From NCBI RefSeq assembly GCF_038148855.1, contig NZ_JBBVGR010000003.1, positions 372,001 to 436,000 of the forward strand: a stretch of 64,000 nucleotides of DNA. Direction: 5' to 3'. Below, in pieces: positions 35,226 through 43,593 of this stretch; positions within the stretch are counted from its first letter, which is position 1; the number at the start of each line of letters is the position of its first letter. This DNA is from Phycobacter sedimenti. Lineage in GTDB: Bacteria > Pseudomonadota > Alphaproteobacteria > Rhodobacterales > Rhodobacteraceae. A model generated the notes under the pieces. That model saw only the letters and a program-made list of their open reading frames with translations. It ran no database searches and was not told where the DNA came from. Made by a program: the position numbers and the translations under genes.

Positions 35226-36215
35226 TCAGAAGCTTTCGGCAGCAGACAGGATCTGCGCGCCCAACTCCCCTGCCTTGGCGCGGAATCCATCATAGACGGG
35301 GGCGGCCGCTGCCTTCCAGGCGGCGATTTCCTCATCCGTGGGCGTGTAGATGGTCATGCCTGCCTTTTCGGCCTCGGCATAGGCTGCGGCTTCGATTGCT
35401 GACATCTCGTCCCGCACCGAGATCTCGGCCTTGCGCGCAGCATCCGCCATGATCTTCTGGTGCTCGGCCGACAGACCATTCCACCAGTCGGTATTGGCCA
35501 CCACGATGAATTCGATATCGGCGTGGTTGGTGACAGTGATGGTATCCATGACCTCCCACAGCTTGCGCGATTTCACGCCCGAAACACCGGTCATGCCAAT
35601 GTCAACGGTGCCGCGCTGGTAGGCGAGGTACTGCTCTGAGCCGGAAATCAGCGTCGGCGCGCCGCCGGTTGCAGTGACAAAATCGCCCAGCGTCTTGCCG
35701 AACACACGGGCCTTCTTGCCTTCCATATCGGTCGGGGTTTTCACAGGGCCGCCCTGCGAGAGCATGACCGCGCCGCCATAGGCCTGCCACCACAGAACCG
35801 TCGCACCGGTGTCGGCAATCGCAGCATCGATGGGGCCGCGCACCGGGCTGCCGGGTTCGACCGCCTTGCGGACCTTGTCTTCGGAGTTGAACAGGAACGG
35901 CATGTAGAAGACATCCACCGCCGGGATGTCACCCACATAGCGGGTCAGCGAGGCCACGCCCATCTCGATTGCACCGGATCCCACCGCGGCGGGCACTTCT
36001 TTGTCCTTGTAAAGCTGCGCCGAATCGTAAATCTCAACCGCGATGTCCCCGCCCGAGGCTTTCTCCACCTCTTCCTTGAACATCAACAGGTTCTGCCCGA
36101 GATGGCTTTTGAGCGGCAACTGCAAAGAGATACGCGCAGTCACATCGGCAGCAAAGGCGGGTAGTGCAGTGCACAGCGCCAGCGCGGCGCCAGTCAGCGT
36201 CGAAGTCAGTTTCAT
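35226..36215 (-). CDS. dctP: TRAP transporter solute-binding protein (DctP)
   Basis: The 329-residue precursor has a Sec signal peptide (about 1-21, ending PAFAA) and the DctP/DctB fold, with the family Arg and the segment MEGKKARVFGK / TPTDMEG typical of the lid region. It captures the solute in the periplasm and passes it to DctQM. The ATG at 36215 has a GGGAGG ribosome-binding site; a longer reading to 36269 is unlikely. It begins the transporter operon downstream of the ectoine-like catabolic genes on the same strand. Confidence 0.93.
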   Translation of the reverse strand: MKLTSTLTGAALALCTALPAFAADVTARISLQLPLKSHLGQNLLMFKEEVEKASGGDIAVEIYDSAQLYKDKEVPAAVGSGAIEMGVASLTRYVGDIPAVDVFYMPFLFNSEDKVRKAVEPGSPVRGPIDAAIADTGATVLWWQAYGGAVMLSQGGPVKTPTDMEGKKARVFGKTLGDFVTATGGAPTLISGSEQYLAYQRGTVDIGMTGVSGVKSRKLWEVMDTITVTNHADIEFIVVANTDWWNGLSAEHQKIMADAARKAEISVRDEMSAIEAAAYAEAEKAGMTIYTPTDEEIAAWKAAAAPVYDGFRAKAGELGAQILSAAESF

Positions 36216-36531
36216 GAATTTTCCTCCCTTAATAAAATGATGTTCCATCAAGGGCTTACCCTTGGTCAAGGGAAATGGCGCAGGCTTTTCAGGTGCGATA
36301 TTCGAACCTTCAATTACGCATTAAATTCAATCAGTTGGGACAATACGTCCGGTGAAATAAATTTTGAAACCCAACCTCCTCTCGCCACTCTTACAGCAGA
36401 AATCGGAGGAGATGAGATGCCAAAGCGGCCGCAAGACGCCAAACGCCGCGCCAAAGGCGCGGCGCTCGGCCCAACGGGAGAGGATCATCCTGTGGATGTT
36501 CCGATCCGGGCGGGAGAGCTCTGCCCAGAGA
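36216..36531. other. 316-bp gene-free region upstream of dctP
   Basis: No convincing gene lies here. The stretch near 36230-36370 is A+T-rich and probably holds the dctP promoter on the minus strand. A hairpin at 36444-36464 ends the aminotransferase transcript. An ATG at 36417 on the plus strand has a good GGAGGAG in front, but its frame runs antisense into the aminotransferase gene. Confidence 0.5.
36444..36464 (-). terminator. Hairpin after the aminotransferase gene
   Basis: A perfect 9-bp stem (36444-36452 with 36456-36464, AAA loop) lies 68 bases past the aminotransferase stop. The core GCCGCGCC-NNN-GGCGCGGC is the same as in the hairpin at 2044-2072. No T-run follows. Confidence 0.5.
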
Positions 36532-37905
36532 TCAGCCCAAGACGGCCTTTACCGCACGCGCTGTGGCGGCAACAACGGTGTCAGCCTCTTCGCGGCTCAG
36601 GCAGAACGGCGGCGCAAAACCCAGGATATCACCCTGCGGCATGGCGCGGGCAATGACCTTGTCCTGCTCCAAAAGCTTGGCCGCGATCTGTGGACCTATC
36701 TTGTCAGCCGCTTCAAAGAAGCTGCGGCGACCCCGATCCTTCACGAACTCCACCGCGCAAAGCATGCCTTCGCCGCGAATGTCGCCGACATGAGCATGAT
36801 CGCCCAGCGCCTCTTTCATGGACGTGTTCAGGTAGGCCCCCACGCTGCCTGCGTTCTCCACAAGGTTCAGCTCATCGATCAGCTTGAGGTTGGCAACGCC
36901 CGCCGCCGCCCCGATGGGGTGCGCCGAGTAGGTCCAGCCGTGGCCGATGGGGCCGTTCTCATCCGTCCCCTGCTCCAGCACCTTCCAGACCTTGTCGGAA
37001 ACGATCGAACCGGACAGCGGCGCATAGGCCGAAGTCAGACCCTTGGCGATGGTGATGATATCCGCTTCCAGCCCGTAATGATCGCTGCCGAACATGGTGC
37101 CAAGCCGACCGAAACCGGTGACCACCTCATCCACGACCAACAGGATGTCGTGCTTTTTCAGCACGCTCTGGATCGCTTCCCAGTATCCGGCCGGGGGCGG
37201 CACGATGCCTCCCGTTCCCAGAACCGGCTCACCGATAAAGGCGGCGATGGTGTCGGCGCCTTCACGTTCGATCAGCGCCTCCAGTTCGGCGACGCAATGC
37301 GCCACGAACTGCTCTTCGGTCTGGGTCTGGTCTTCGCGGCGGAAGTAATAGGGTGCATCGGTATGAATCACCTGCGCCAACGGCAGGTCGAATTTCTTGT
37401 GGAACAGCTCCAGCCCCGTCAGCGAACCCGTCACCAGCCCAGAGCCATGATAGCCGCGCCACCGCGAGATGATCTTCTTCTTCTCGGGGCGACCCAGGAT
37501 GTTGTTGTAGTACCAGATCAGCTTGACGTTGGTCTCGTTGGCGTCCGAGCCACCGAGGCCAAAATACACCTTGGACATATTCGCGGGCGCCCGGTCGAGG
37601 ATCATCTTGGACAGTGTGATCGAGGCCTCGGTGCCATGGCCGACGTAGGAATGATAATAGGCCAGCTCTCGCGCCTGTTCGGCGATCGCTTCGGCAATCT
37701 CCTGACGGCCATAGCCCACGTTCACGCAGTATAGCCCGGCAAAGGCGTCCAGCAGCCGGGTGCCGTCGCGGTCCTCGATATGGACGCCACTGGCGGTCTT
37801 GATCACCCGGCTCGGGCTTTCCCCGCGCGCATGCTGCGCGAGATGGGTGGAGGGGTGAAAAAAGTTGTCCCGGTCCCACTGATCCAGTTGATCGTTTTTC
37901 AGCAT
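36532..37905 (-). CDS. Class III aminotransferase (diaminobutyrate transaminase-like)
   Basis: This 457-residue PLP enzyme has the class III pattern: GGSDANETNVKL (118-129), WRGYHGSG, the cofactor Asp259 in LVVDEVVTGFGR and the PLP Lys288 in IAKGLTSAY. It would move an omega-amino group to 2-oxoglutarate or pyruvate. Next to a DoeA-like hydrolase, a semialdehyde dehydrogenase and an Lrp regulator, its expected substrate is L-2,4-diaminobutyrate, as for DoeD/Atf in ectoine breakdown; that part is inference. The ATG at 37905 with AAGGA upstream is chosen over the long extension. It is 82 bases after the dehydrogenase gene. Confidence 0.88.
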   Translation of the reverse strand: MLKNDQLDQWDRDNFFHPSTHLAQHARGESPSRVIKTASGVHIEDRDGTRLLDAFAGLYCVNVGYGRQEIAEAIAEQARELAYYHSYVGHGTEASITLSKMILDRAPANMSKVYFGLGGSDANETNVKLIWYYNNILGRPEKKKIISRWRGYHGSGLVTGSLTGLELFHKKFDLPLAQVIHTDAPYYFRREDQTQTEEQFVAHCVAELEALIEREGADTIAAFIGEPVLGTGGIVPPPAGYWEAIQSVLKKHDILLVVDEVVTGFGRLGTMFGSDHYGLEADIITIAKGLTSAYAPLSGSIVSDKVWKVLEQGTDENGPIGHGWTYSAHPIGAAAGVANLKLIDELNLVENAGSVGAYLNTSMKEALGDHAHVGDIRGEGMLCAVEFVKDRGRRSFFEAADKIGPQIAAKLLEQDKVIARAMPQGDILGFAPPFCLSREEADTVVAATARAVKAVLG

Positions 37906-37987
37906 TGTCTGTCCTTCTTTCTGTTCCGGTGCCTGCAGCCGCCGGATATCGTCAATTTCAGGTTCCGTGCCTGCGGTGTGGAGGGAT

Positions 37988-39463
37988 CTAGGCCCAATCT
38001 CGGCAGACGTATTTGACTTCGGTGAACTCCTCCATCCCGAGGCGCGCGCCTTCGCGCCCCAGGCCGGATTGCTTGGCCCCGCCAAAGGGGATCGGCGCGC
38101 CCGTCACCTTGGTCCGGTTCACGGCCACCATGCCGAACTGCAAGGCGCGCGACAGCCGGTAGATGCGGCGCGGATCCTGAGTGTGGACATAGGCAACAAG
38201 GCCGTATTCCGTCTCGTTGGCCCGGGCGGTGATCTCCTCTTCGGTGTCAAAGGGCGTGATGGGCGCCACCGGGCCAAAGGTTTCCTCGTACATGATGCGC
38301 GCATTGGCTGGCACATCGGTCAGCACGGTCGGCTGGTAGAACAGCGGCCCCATCGGGTGGACATCGCCGCCACAGGCCAGTTTCGCCCCCTTGGCCAAAG
38401 CATCCTTCACATGTTCCTGCTGCTTTGCCACCGCGCGCGCGTGCATCAGGGGGCCGATATCGGGATCATCCATCCCTTCTCCGACGCTCAACGCCTTGGT
38501 CGCGGCTGTCAGCTTATTGCAGAAAGCATCATAAAGGCCGCGCTGTACGAAAATCCGGTTGGCCCCAAGGCAATCCTGACCGGAGGTGGCGAATTTCGCC
38601 TTCATCGCCTCTTCCACCGCCTGATCCAAGTCCGCATCGTCAAAGACGATCACCGGCGCGTGGCCGCCCAGCTCCATCACCAGACGCTTCACCGTATCGG
38701 CGCTTTGCCGGTACAGCAGTTTGCCCACCTCGGTGGAACCCGTGAATGACAGGGCGCGCACGCGGGTATCTTCGGTCCAGGGCTTCACAACGGTGGGTGC
38801 ATCCCCCGTCACCACGTTGAATACCCCGGCAGGCACACCGGCGCGTTCGGCCAGTTCAGCAAGCGCAAGAGCGCTGAAAGGTGTTTCAGCCGAAGGATGC
38901 GCAACAACGGTGCAGCCCGCCGCCAGCGCCGCGGCTGCCTTGCGGGTCAGCATCGCCGAAGGAAAGTTCCACGGAGTGATGAGGGCCACAACGCCCACGG
39001 GTTCGCGCCAGAGCTCGACCTCCGCATCGGGCAGATGGCTGGTCACCCCTTCGATATTGGGGCGCTTTGCCTCTTCGGCGTAGAACTCGACAAAACCCGC
39101 GCCGTATTCGATCTCGCCGCGCGCTTCGGACAGGGGTTTACCCTGTTCCAGCACCATGATGCGGGCCAGATCCTCTTTGTGGTCCAGTTGCAGCTGGCCC
39201 CAGCGCCGCAGAATGACAGCGCGCTCCTGCGGCAGCAATCCGGCCCAGGCATCAAACGCAGCCTGCGCCGCATCGACCGCAGCAGACGAATCCTCTGCCG
39301 TCAGGCTGGCGACATGGCCGACTGCCGAACCGCTCGCCGGATCGGTGACGACAAATGTGCCGCCATCTGCGGCCCCGGTCCAACGGCCATCTACATAAGA
39401 GAAAGAGCGGACAAGCCGCTTGTCGGCAATATCGCTTCGGGCGGAAAGGGCGGTTTCGGCCAT
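37988..39463 (-). CDS. Succinate/aspartate-semialdehyde dehydrogenase family protein
   Basis: The 491-residue aldehyde dehydrogenase has PWN (164-166), general base Glu264 in MELGGH and catalytic Cys298 in GQDCLGANR. It resembles GabD-type enzymes and, by its neighbours, DoeC/Ssd, which oxidises aspartate semialdehyde to aspartate in ectoine catabolism. One oddity is that the usual cofactor-contact Lys (normally in VxKPS) is replaced: the segment reads VVAHPSAETP with His189. The gene is divergent from the ectoine hydrolase-like gene with lrp in between, and is followed by the aminotransferase on the same strand. Confidence 0.88.
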   Translation of the reverse strand: MAETALSARSDIADKRLVRSFSYVDGRWTGAADGGTFVVTDPASGSAVGHVASLTAEDSSAAVDAAQAAFDAWAGLLPQERAVILRRWGQLQLDHKEDLARIMVLEQGKPLSEARGEIEYGAGFVEFYAEEAKRPNIEGVTSHLPDAEVELWREPVGVVALITPWNFPSAMLTRKAAAALAAGCTVVAHPSAETPFSALALAELAERAGVPAGVFNVVTGDAPTVVKPWTEDTRVRALSFTGSTEVGKLLYRQSADTVKRLVMELGGHAPVIVFDDADLDQAVEEAMKAKFATSGQDCLGANRIFVQRGLYDAFCNKLTAATKALSVGEGMDDPDIGPLMHARAVAKQQEHVKDALAKGAKLACGGDVHPMGPLFYQPTVLTDVPANARIMYEETFGPVAPITPFDTEEEITARANETEYGLVAYVHTQDPRRIYRLSRALQFGMVAVNRTKVTGAPIPFGGAKQSGLGREGARLGMEEFTEVKYVCRDWA

Positions 39464-39548
39464 TGTAAATCCTCCGTTGAACGTCAGGAGGACAGTCTCT
39501 CGCCGCGATCAGAAATCGAGACCGAACTTTAGCCCATGCGCAGAGGAT

Positions 39549-40040
39549 TCATCTGCCCTCCCCCTGCCCCAGCAGAAGATTCAGCGGCGGCGTAGCGGGA
39601 CCTTTCACCGGCTTGGTCACGATATAGGTGAAATAGCGCGACAGGCCGATACGGGCATCCAGCATGGAATCGATCAGTCGCTGATAGGCGTCGATGTCAC
39701 ATGTCACGATCTGCAAAAGGTAGTCGAAGCCACCCCCAAGCGCCCAGCAGGCAGTGACCTCATCATAAGTCTGAACGGCCTGTTCGAACGCCTGAAACCG
39801 GGCCGCCGTGTGATCCGCGATCTCCGCCGCGACAAACACCGTTATATGCGGGGCGACTTTGCGCAGGTTGATACGCGCGCCGTACCCCTCGATCAGACCT
39901 GCCTTTTCAAGCTTGCGCAACCGGTCCCAGCACGGCGTCGGAGACAGGCCGATGCGATCGGCGAGGGCTGCTTTGGTTATGCGCCCCTCCTGCGTCAGAA
40001 CCTGCAGGATGGCGATATCGCGATCATCAAGACGTATCAT
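39549..40040 (-). CDS. Lrp/AsnC family transcriptional regulator (DoeX/AsnC-like)
   Basis: This 163-residue protein has an N-terminal winged helix-turn-helix (about 4-60, with ITKAALADRIGLSPTPCWDRLRKLE) and a C-terminal Lrp ligand-binding domain (about 70-145). A feast/famine regulator of this type, DoeX/AsnC, sits in known ectoine catabolic clusters. It lies 85 bases upstream of the dehydrogenase gene on the same strand and divergent from the DoeA-like gene, so it probably controls both directions; the inducer may be a pathway amine such as diaminobutyrate or its acetyl derivative. Confidence 0.92.
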   Translation of the reverse strand: MIRLDDRDIAILQVLTQEGRITKAALADRIGLSPTPCWDRLRKLEKAGLIEGYGARINLRKVAPHITVFVAAEIADHTAARFQAFEQAVQTYDEVTACWALGGGFDYLLQIVTCDIDAYQRLIDSMLDARIGLSRYFTYIVTKPVKGPATPPLNLLLGQGEGR

Positions 40041-40128
40041 GGCTCAGGGCTGTAGCACGCCAGTACGGCCTCGGAAAGCTGCAGTGCATCCACCTGCGCC
40101 TGTTCCATAAACTCTCCAAAACGCCAAT

Positions 40129-40140
40129 GTTGTGCACAAC
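40129..40140. promoter_or_regulatory. 12-bp palindrome in the divergent lrp/hydrolase promoter
   Basis: GTTGTGCACAAC is a perfect palindrome in the 258-bp gap between the divergent lrp and DoeA-like genes. It is a candidate operator for the Lrp protein or for the GntR protein encoded at 42710. A second copy was not found nearby. Confidence 0.4.
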
Positions 40141-40298
40141 AAGTCCAGGCAGAACGCCCAAGAATCAGCCAAACAGCAAATAGCAGGTCGTTTTCAGGCA
40201 TTACATTTGCCGCGAACAGACCTGAATCGCATGATGTACTCAACTACACAGAAGAAGAGCTTTTGCGATAATCCCACAACCCTTTGTCAGAGGTCGCC

Positions 40299-41603
40299 AT
40301 GCCACTGGAACACGCCCCTTTTTCGCACGGCGAATACGTCCGCCGCATCGCCAAGACCCGCAAGGCCATGGAGGCCGCCGGGATCGAGGTTCTGTTTGTG
40401 ACCGACCCGTCAAACCAGGCCTGGCTGACCGGCTATGACGGCTGGTCCTTCTATGTGCATCAGGGTGTGATCCTCGGGCTGAACGGCGATCCTATCTGGT
40501 GGGGGCGTACCATGGACGCCTTTGGCGCCCTGCGCACCGTCTGGATGGAGGAGAAAAGCGTCATCGGCTATGACGACCGCTATATCCAGTCCACCACATG
40601 CCACCCGATGGAGGATCTGGCCGCCCACCTGACCCGGCTGGGTTATGGCAGCGCGCGGGTCGGTGTAGAGATGGAGAACTACTACTACTCGGCCAAGGCC
40701 CACGCGGAACTGGCGCGGAACCTGCCGAACGCCACTCTGATGGATGCCACAGCCCTGGTGAACTGGCAACGCACCGTGAAATCGGACGAAGAGCTGATGT
40801 TCATCCGGCGCGCCGCCCGCATCAGCGAACACATCGTCAATCTGGCAATCGAACGCGCCCGCCTCGGCCTGCGCAAGAACGAGCTGGTCGGCGATATCCT
40901 GCAGGCCGGCGCCTATGGCGTGGGCGACGACTGGGGCGACTACCCCGCCATTGTACCGCTGACGCCCTCGGGCCTGGATGCCACCGCAGCGCACCTCACA
41001 TGGGACGGGCGGCCGATGCAGACGGGCGAAGCGACCTTTTTTGAACTGTCCGGCTGCTATCGCCGCTATCACGCACCGCTGTGCCGCACCGTGCACCTGG
41101 GCAAACCGCCGCAGGAAATGCTCGACGCGTCCGAAGCCCTGAACGAGGGGATCGAGGCGGGGATCGAAGCCGCAAAGGCGGGAAACCGCGCCTGCGACAT
41201 TGCTAATGCCCTCAATGGTGCGCTGAAAAAGGCCGGGATCGATCGCAACGGGCGCTGCGGCTACCCGATCGGCCTCAGCTATCCGCCGGACTGGGGCGAG
41301 CGGACGATTTCCCTGCGTGACACAGATGAAACCGTACTGGAGCCGGGCATGACCTTTCACTTCATGCCGGCGCTCTGGATGGACAGCTGGGGCCTTGAGA
41401 CAACCGAAACCATCCTGATCCACGAGAGCGGCCCCGCCGAGGCGCTATGCAACGTGGAGCGCAAACTCTTTGTCAAAGACGAGGTTCTCAATGACCTTCC
41501 TGCCCCGAACGACGGATTTACTGGGCGAACTCATCGCGTTACCGACCGTCTCCGCGAGCAGCAACCTGACATTGATGTCTCTATTGGCGGACCGGCTGGA
41601 TAG
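40299..41603 (+). CDS. Ectoine hydrolase-like protein (DoeA/EutD, M24 fold)
   Basis: The 434-residue protein is very like DoeA/EutD, which opens the ring of ectoine to N-acetyl-diaminobutyrate. Shared segments include TGYDGWSFYVHQ, MENYYYSAKAHAEL, DYPAIVPL, HLTWDG, FFELSG-CYRRYHAPLCRTVHLG (split here) and CGYPIGLSYPPDWGERT, then EPGMTFHFMPALW. The fold is M24 peptidase-like but the family is not a classical metallopeptidase. It is about 35 residues longer than DoeA: after LFVKD the frame continues through the start of the next gene. ATG 40299 with AGAGG upstream is chosen. It is divergent from lrp. Confidence 0.88.
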   Translation: MPLEHAPFSHGEYVRRIAKTRKAMEAAGIEVLFVTDPSNQAWLTGYDGWSFYVHQGVILGLNGDPIWWGRTMDAFGALRTVWMEEKSVIGYDDRYIQSTTCHPMEDLAAHLTRLGYGSARVGVEMENYYYSAKAHAELARNLPNATLMDATALVNWQRTVKSDEELMFIRRAARISEHIVNLAIERARLGLRKNELVGDILQAGAYGVGDDWGDYPAIVPLTPSGLDATAAHLTWDGRPMQTGEATFFELSGCYRRYHAPLCRTVHLGKPPQEMLDASEALNEGIEAGIEAAKAGNRACDIANALNGALKKAGIDRNGRCGYPIGLSYPPDWGERTISLRDTDETVLEPGMTFHFMPALWMDSWGLETTETILIHESGPAEALCNVERKLFVKDEVLNDLPAPNDGFTGRTHRVTDRLREQQPDIDVSIGGPAG

Positions 41604-42648
41604 CGCAGGCGCAACGGTTCACATCTGGACGGACGAGACTGGCAGCAAGGCCAACCTCTTTGCCACCATCGGACCGGACCGGGACGGCGGCATCGTGCTG
41701 TCCGGTCATTCCGACGTGGTGCCGGTCACAGATCAGGACTGGTCCAGCGATCCGTTTGAGATGATCGAACGGAACGGAAATCTGTATGGCCGCGGCACCT
41801 GCGACATGAAAGGCTTCATCGCCGCCGCGACGGCGATGGCGCCGCACTATGCCAGCCTGAACCCATCCCGCCCGATCCACTTTGCATTCACCTATGACGA
41901 GGAGGTCGGTTGTTTCGGCGCGCAGGCCCTGGCCAAGTCGCTGAAAGAACGTGATATCCGGCCCTCGGTCTGCATCGTCGGGGAGCCGACGATGATGCGC
42001 ATCATCGAAGGGCACAAGGGCTGCTATGAGTACTCCACCCATTTCACCGGCCTAGAGGGGCACGGATCCGGGCCAGACCTTGGCGTCAACGCCGTGGAAT
42101 ATGCCGCGCGCTATGTGGCACGTCTGCTGGAGTTGAAGGACGCCTTGCGCGCCCGCGCGCCCGAAGGCAGCCGGTTCGAGCCGCCCTGGACCACCATCAA
42201 CACCGGCGCGCTGGTGGGCGGCCATGCGCACAACGTGATCCCCGGCAAGGCGCGGGTGGATTGGGAAATGCGCCCGGTGCAGAAATCCGATGCCGATTTC
42301 GTCAAGGAGGACCTTGAGCGTCTTTGCAGCGAGGCCCTTCTTCCGCAGATGCGTGCGGTCTGTCCCGAGGCGGAGATCGTGACCGAGGTGATCGGAGAGG
42401 TCGATGGTCTGGAGCCGGCCTCTGAAAACGAAGCCCGCGAGATCCTGCAGGAACTGACCGGAGCGAACGGTGCCGATCTGGTTGCCTTTGGCACGGAGGC
42501 GGGCATTTTTCAGGGGCTGGGCATGAACGTGGCTGTGTGCGGACCCGGATCCATTGAACAGGCGCACAAGCCGGATGAGTATGTCTCGCTAGATCAACTG
42601 TCCCAATGCCTTGGCCTGCTTGAAGGGATCGGCGCAAAGCTGCGCTGA
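41491..42648 (+). CDS. M20 family deacetylase/deacylase (ArgE-like)
   Basis: This 385-residue metallohydrolase has the M20 metal ligands: His73 and Asp75 in SGHSDVVPV, Asp105 in GTCDMKG, and the catalytic pair Glu137-Glu138 in YDEEVG. It looks like acetylornithine deacetylase, with NTGALVGGHAHNVIPGKARVDWEMR in the dimerisation domain (shortened: GGHAHNVIP). By position it takes the place of DoeB/EutE, which is an AstE/AspA-type deacetylase, and so may deacetylate N-acetyl-diaminobutyrate or a related amide. It overlaps the preceding gene by 113 bases in another frame. Confidence 0.88.
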   Translation: MTFLPRTTDLLGELIALPTVSASSNLTLMSLLADRLDSAGATVHIWTDETGSKANLFATIGPDRDGGIVLSGHSDVVPVTDQDWSSDPFEMIERNGNLYGRGTCDMKGFIAAATAMAPHYASLNPSRPIHFAFTYDEEVGCFGAQALAKSLKERDIRPSVCIVGEPTMMRIIEGHKGCYEYSTHFTGLEGHGSGPDLGVNAVEYAARYVARLLELKDALRARAPEGSRFEPPWTTINTGALVGGHAHNVIPGKARVDWEMRPVQKSDADFVKEDLERLCSEALLPQMRAVCPEAEIVTEVIGEVDGLEPASENEAREILQELTGANGADLVAFGTEAGIFQGLGMNVAVCGPGSIEQAHKPDEYVSLDQLSQCLGLLEGIGAKLR

Positions 42649-42709
42649 CACGCGGTTTGCGCCATTTGACGGAGGCAGATAAACAGGCGCTCAACCAAGG
42701 GGGCCGACC

Positions 42710-43411
42710 ATGACTGCATCCTCGTCCAACACCACGCTGGACCTCGACAACTCCGACTACAGCGCCCGTGACCGGTTCGAGCTGATGCACCGCGAAATCC
42801 GCGACCGCATCTGCCTGCTGGACTATGCCCCCGGCACCCGCCTGTCAGAGGTCGAACTGGCCGAGGAATTCGGCGTCAGCCGCACCCCCCTGCGGCGCGT
42901 TCTGGCTCGGCTCGAAGACGAGGGGCTGGTGCAGTCCGTGCACGGCGTCGGCACCTTTGTCACGGACGTCAATCTCGACGAGCTGGCACAGACCTACCGG
43001 CTGCGGATGGAGCTTGCAGGCATGATGGGACGTGTGATGCCTGCTGCCCCGGATAAGGCACTCCTTTTCGAGTTCCGCGCCCTCTCAGCCCGCTCCAAAT
43101 CCCTGCTTCAGGACCCCGCTCCACGCGACTTTGCCCGGCTGATCACCGATTTCTTCCTCGCCACGTTAAAGCTGACCGACAACATGCCGCTGCGCGCAAC
43201 GGCCGAACGGCTGTACTATCAGACCTCGCGGATCTGGCTGACCTCGGTGGCGGATTCGGTGATCGATCTGGGCGAGGAAATGCGCATATTCGACGGGGAG
43301 CTCGACACCGTGCTCTCGGCGCTGGAGATCGGGGATCTGCAGGCCGCCGCCATGCTGCAACAGGCCCATATCTCCATGAGCTTTGCCCGTATGTCGGCGC
43401 AGCGGCTTTAA
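42710..43411 (+). CDS. GntR family transcriptional regulator (FCD domain)
   Basis: The 233-residue protein has an N-terminal winged helix (about 20-88, LSEVELAEEFGVSRTPLRRVLARLEDEGLV) of the FadR/VanR subfamily and an FCD-type helical ligand domain. It differs from EnuR, the MocR-type regulator of known ectoine clusters, because there is no aminotransferase-like domain. It sits 61 bases after the M20 gene on the same strand and may regulate this operon in response to an intermediate. The next gene is rnd. Confidence 0.88.
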   Translation: MTASSSNTTLDLDNSDYSARDRFELMHREIRDRICLLDYAPGTRLSEVELAEEFGVSRTPLRRVLARLEDEGLVQSVHGVGTFVTDVNLDELAQTYRLRMELAGMMGRVMPAAPDKALLFEFRALSARSKSLLQDPAPRDFARLITDFFLATLKLTDNMPLRATAERLYYQTSRIWLTSVADSVIDLGEEMRIFDGELDTVLSALEIGDLQAAAMLQQAHISMSFARMSAQRL

Positions 43412-43593
43412 AACCAACGCCATTTCCCCGGCAGCCTGACAGGCATAAACCGCATGTTAGCATCCATGGGGTCCAGTGCGGAGGGACAAGACGATCCCCG
43501 CCAGTAGCCGTCACAGTTGAGTTCGCCGACTTTAGCGCTTATCTCGGCACAATGGCGGCGCGCGCGGGGCCGCCCAGACAAAGGATACCTCCA

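Noticed and set aside
36417..36656. Possible small gene on the plus strand with a good GGAGGAG before ATG
   Set aside because: The frame runs antisense into the aminotransferase gene and the product looks like random high-G+C sequence rich in Arg, Pro and Ala.
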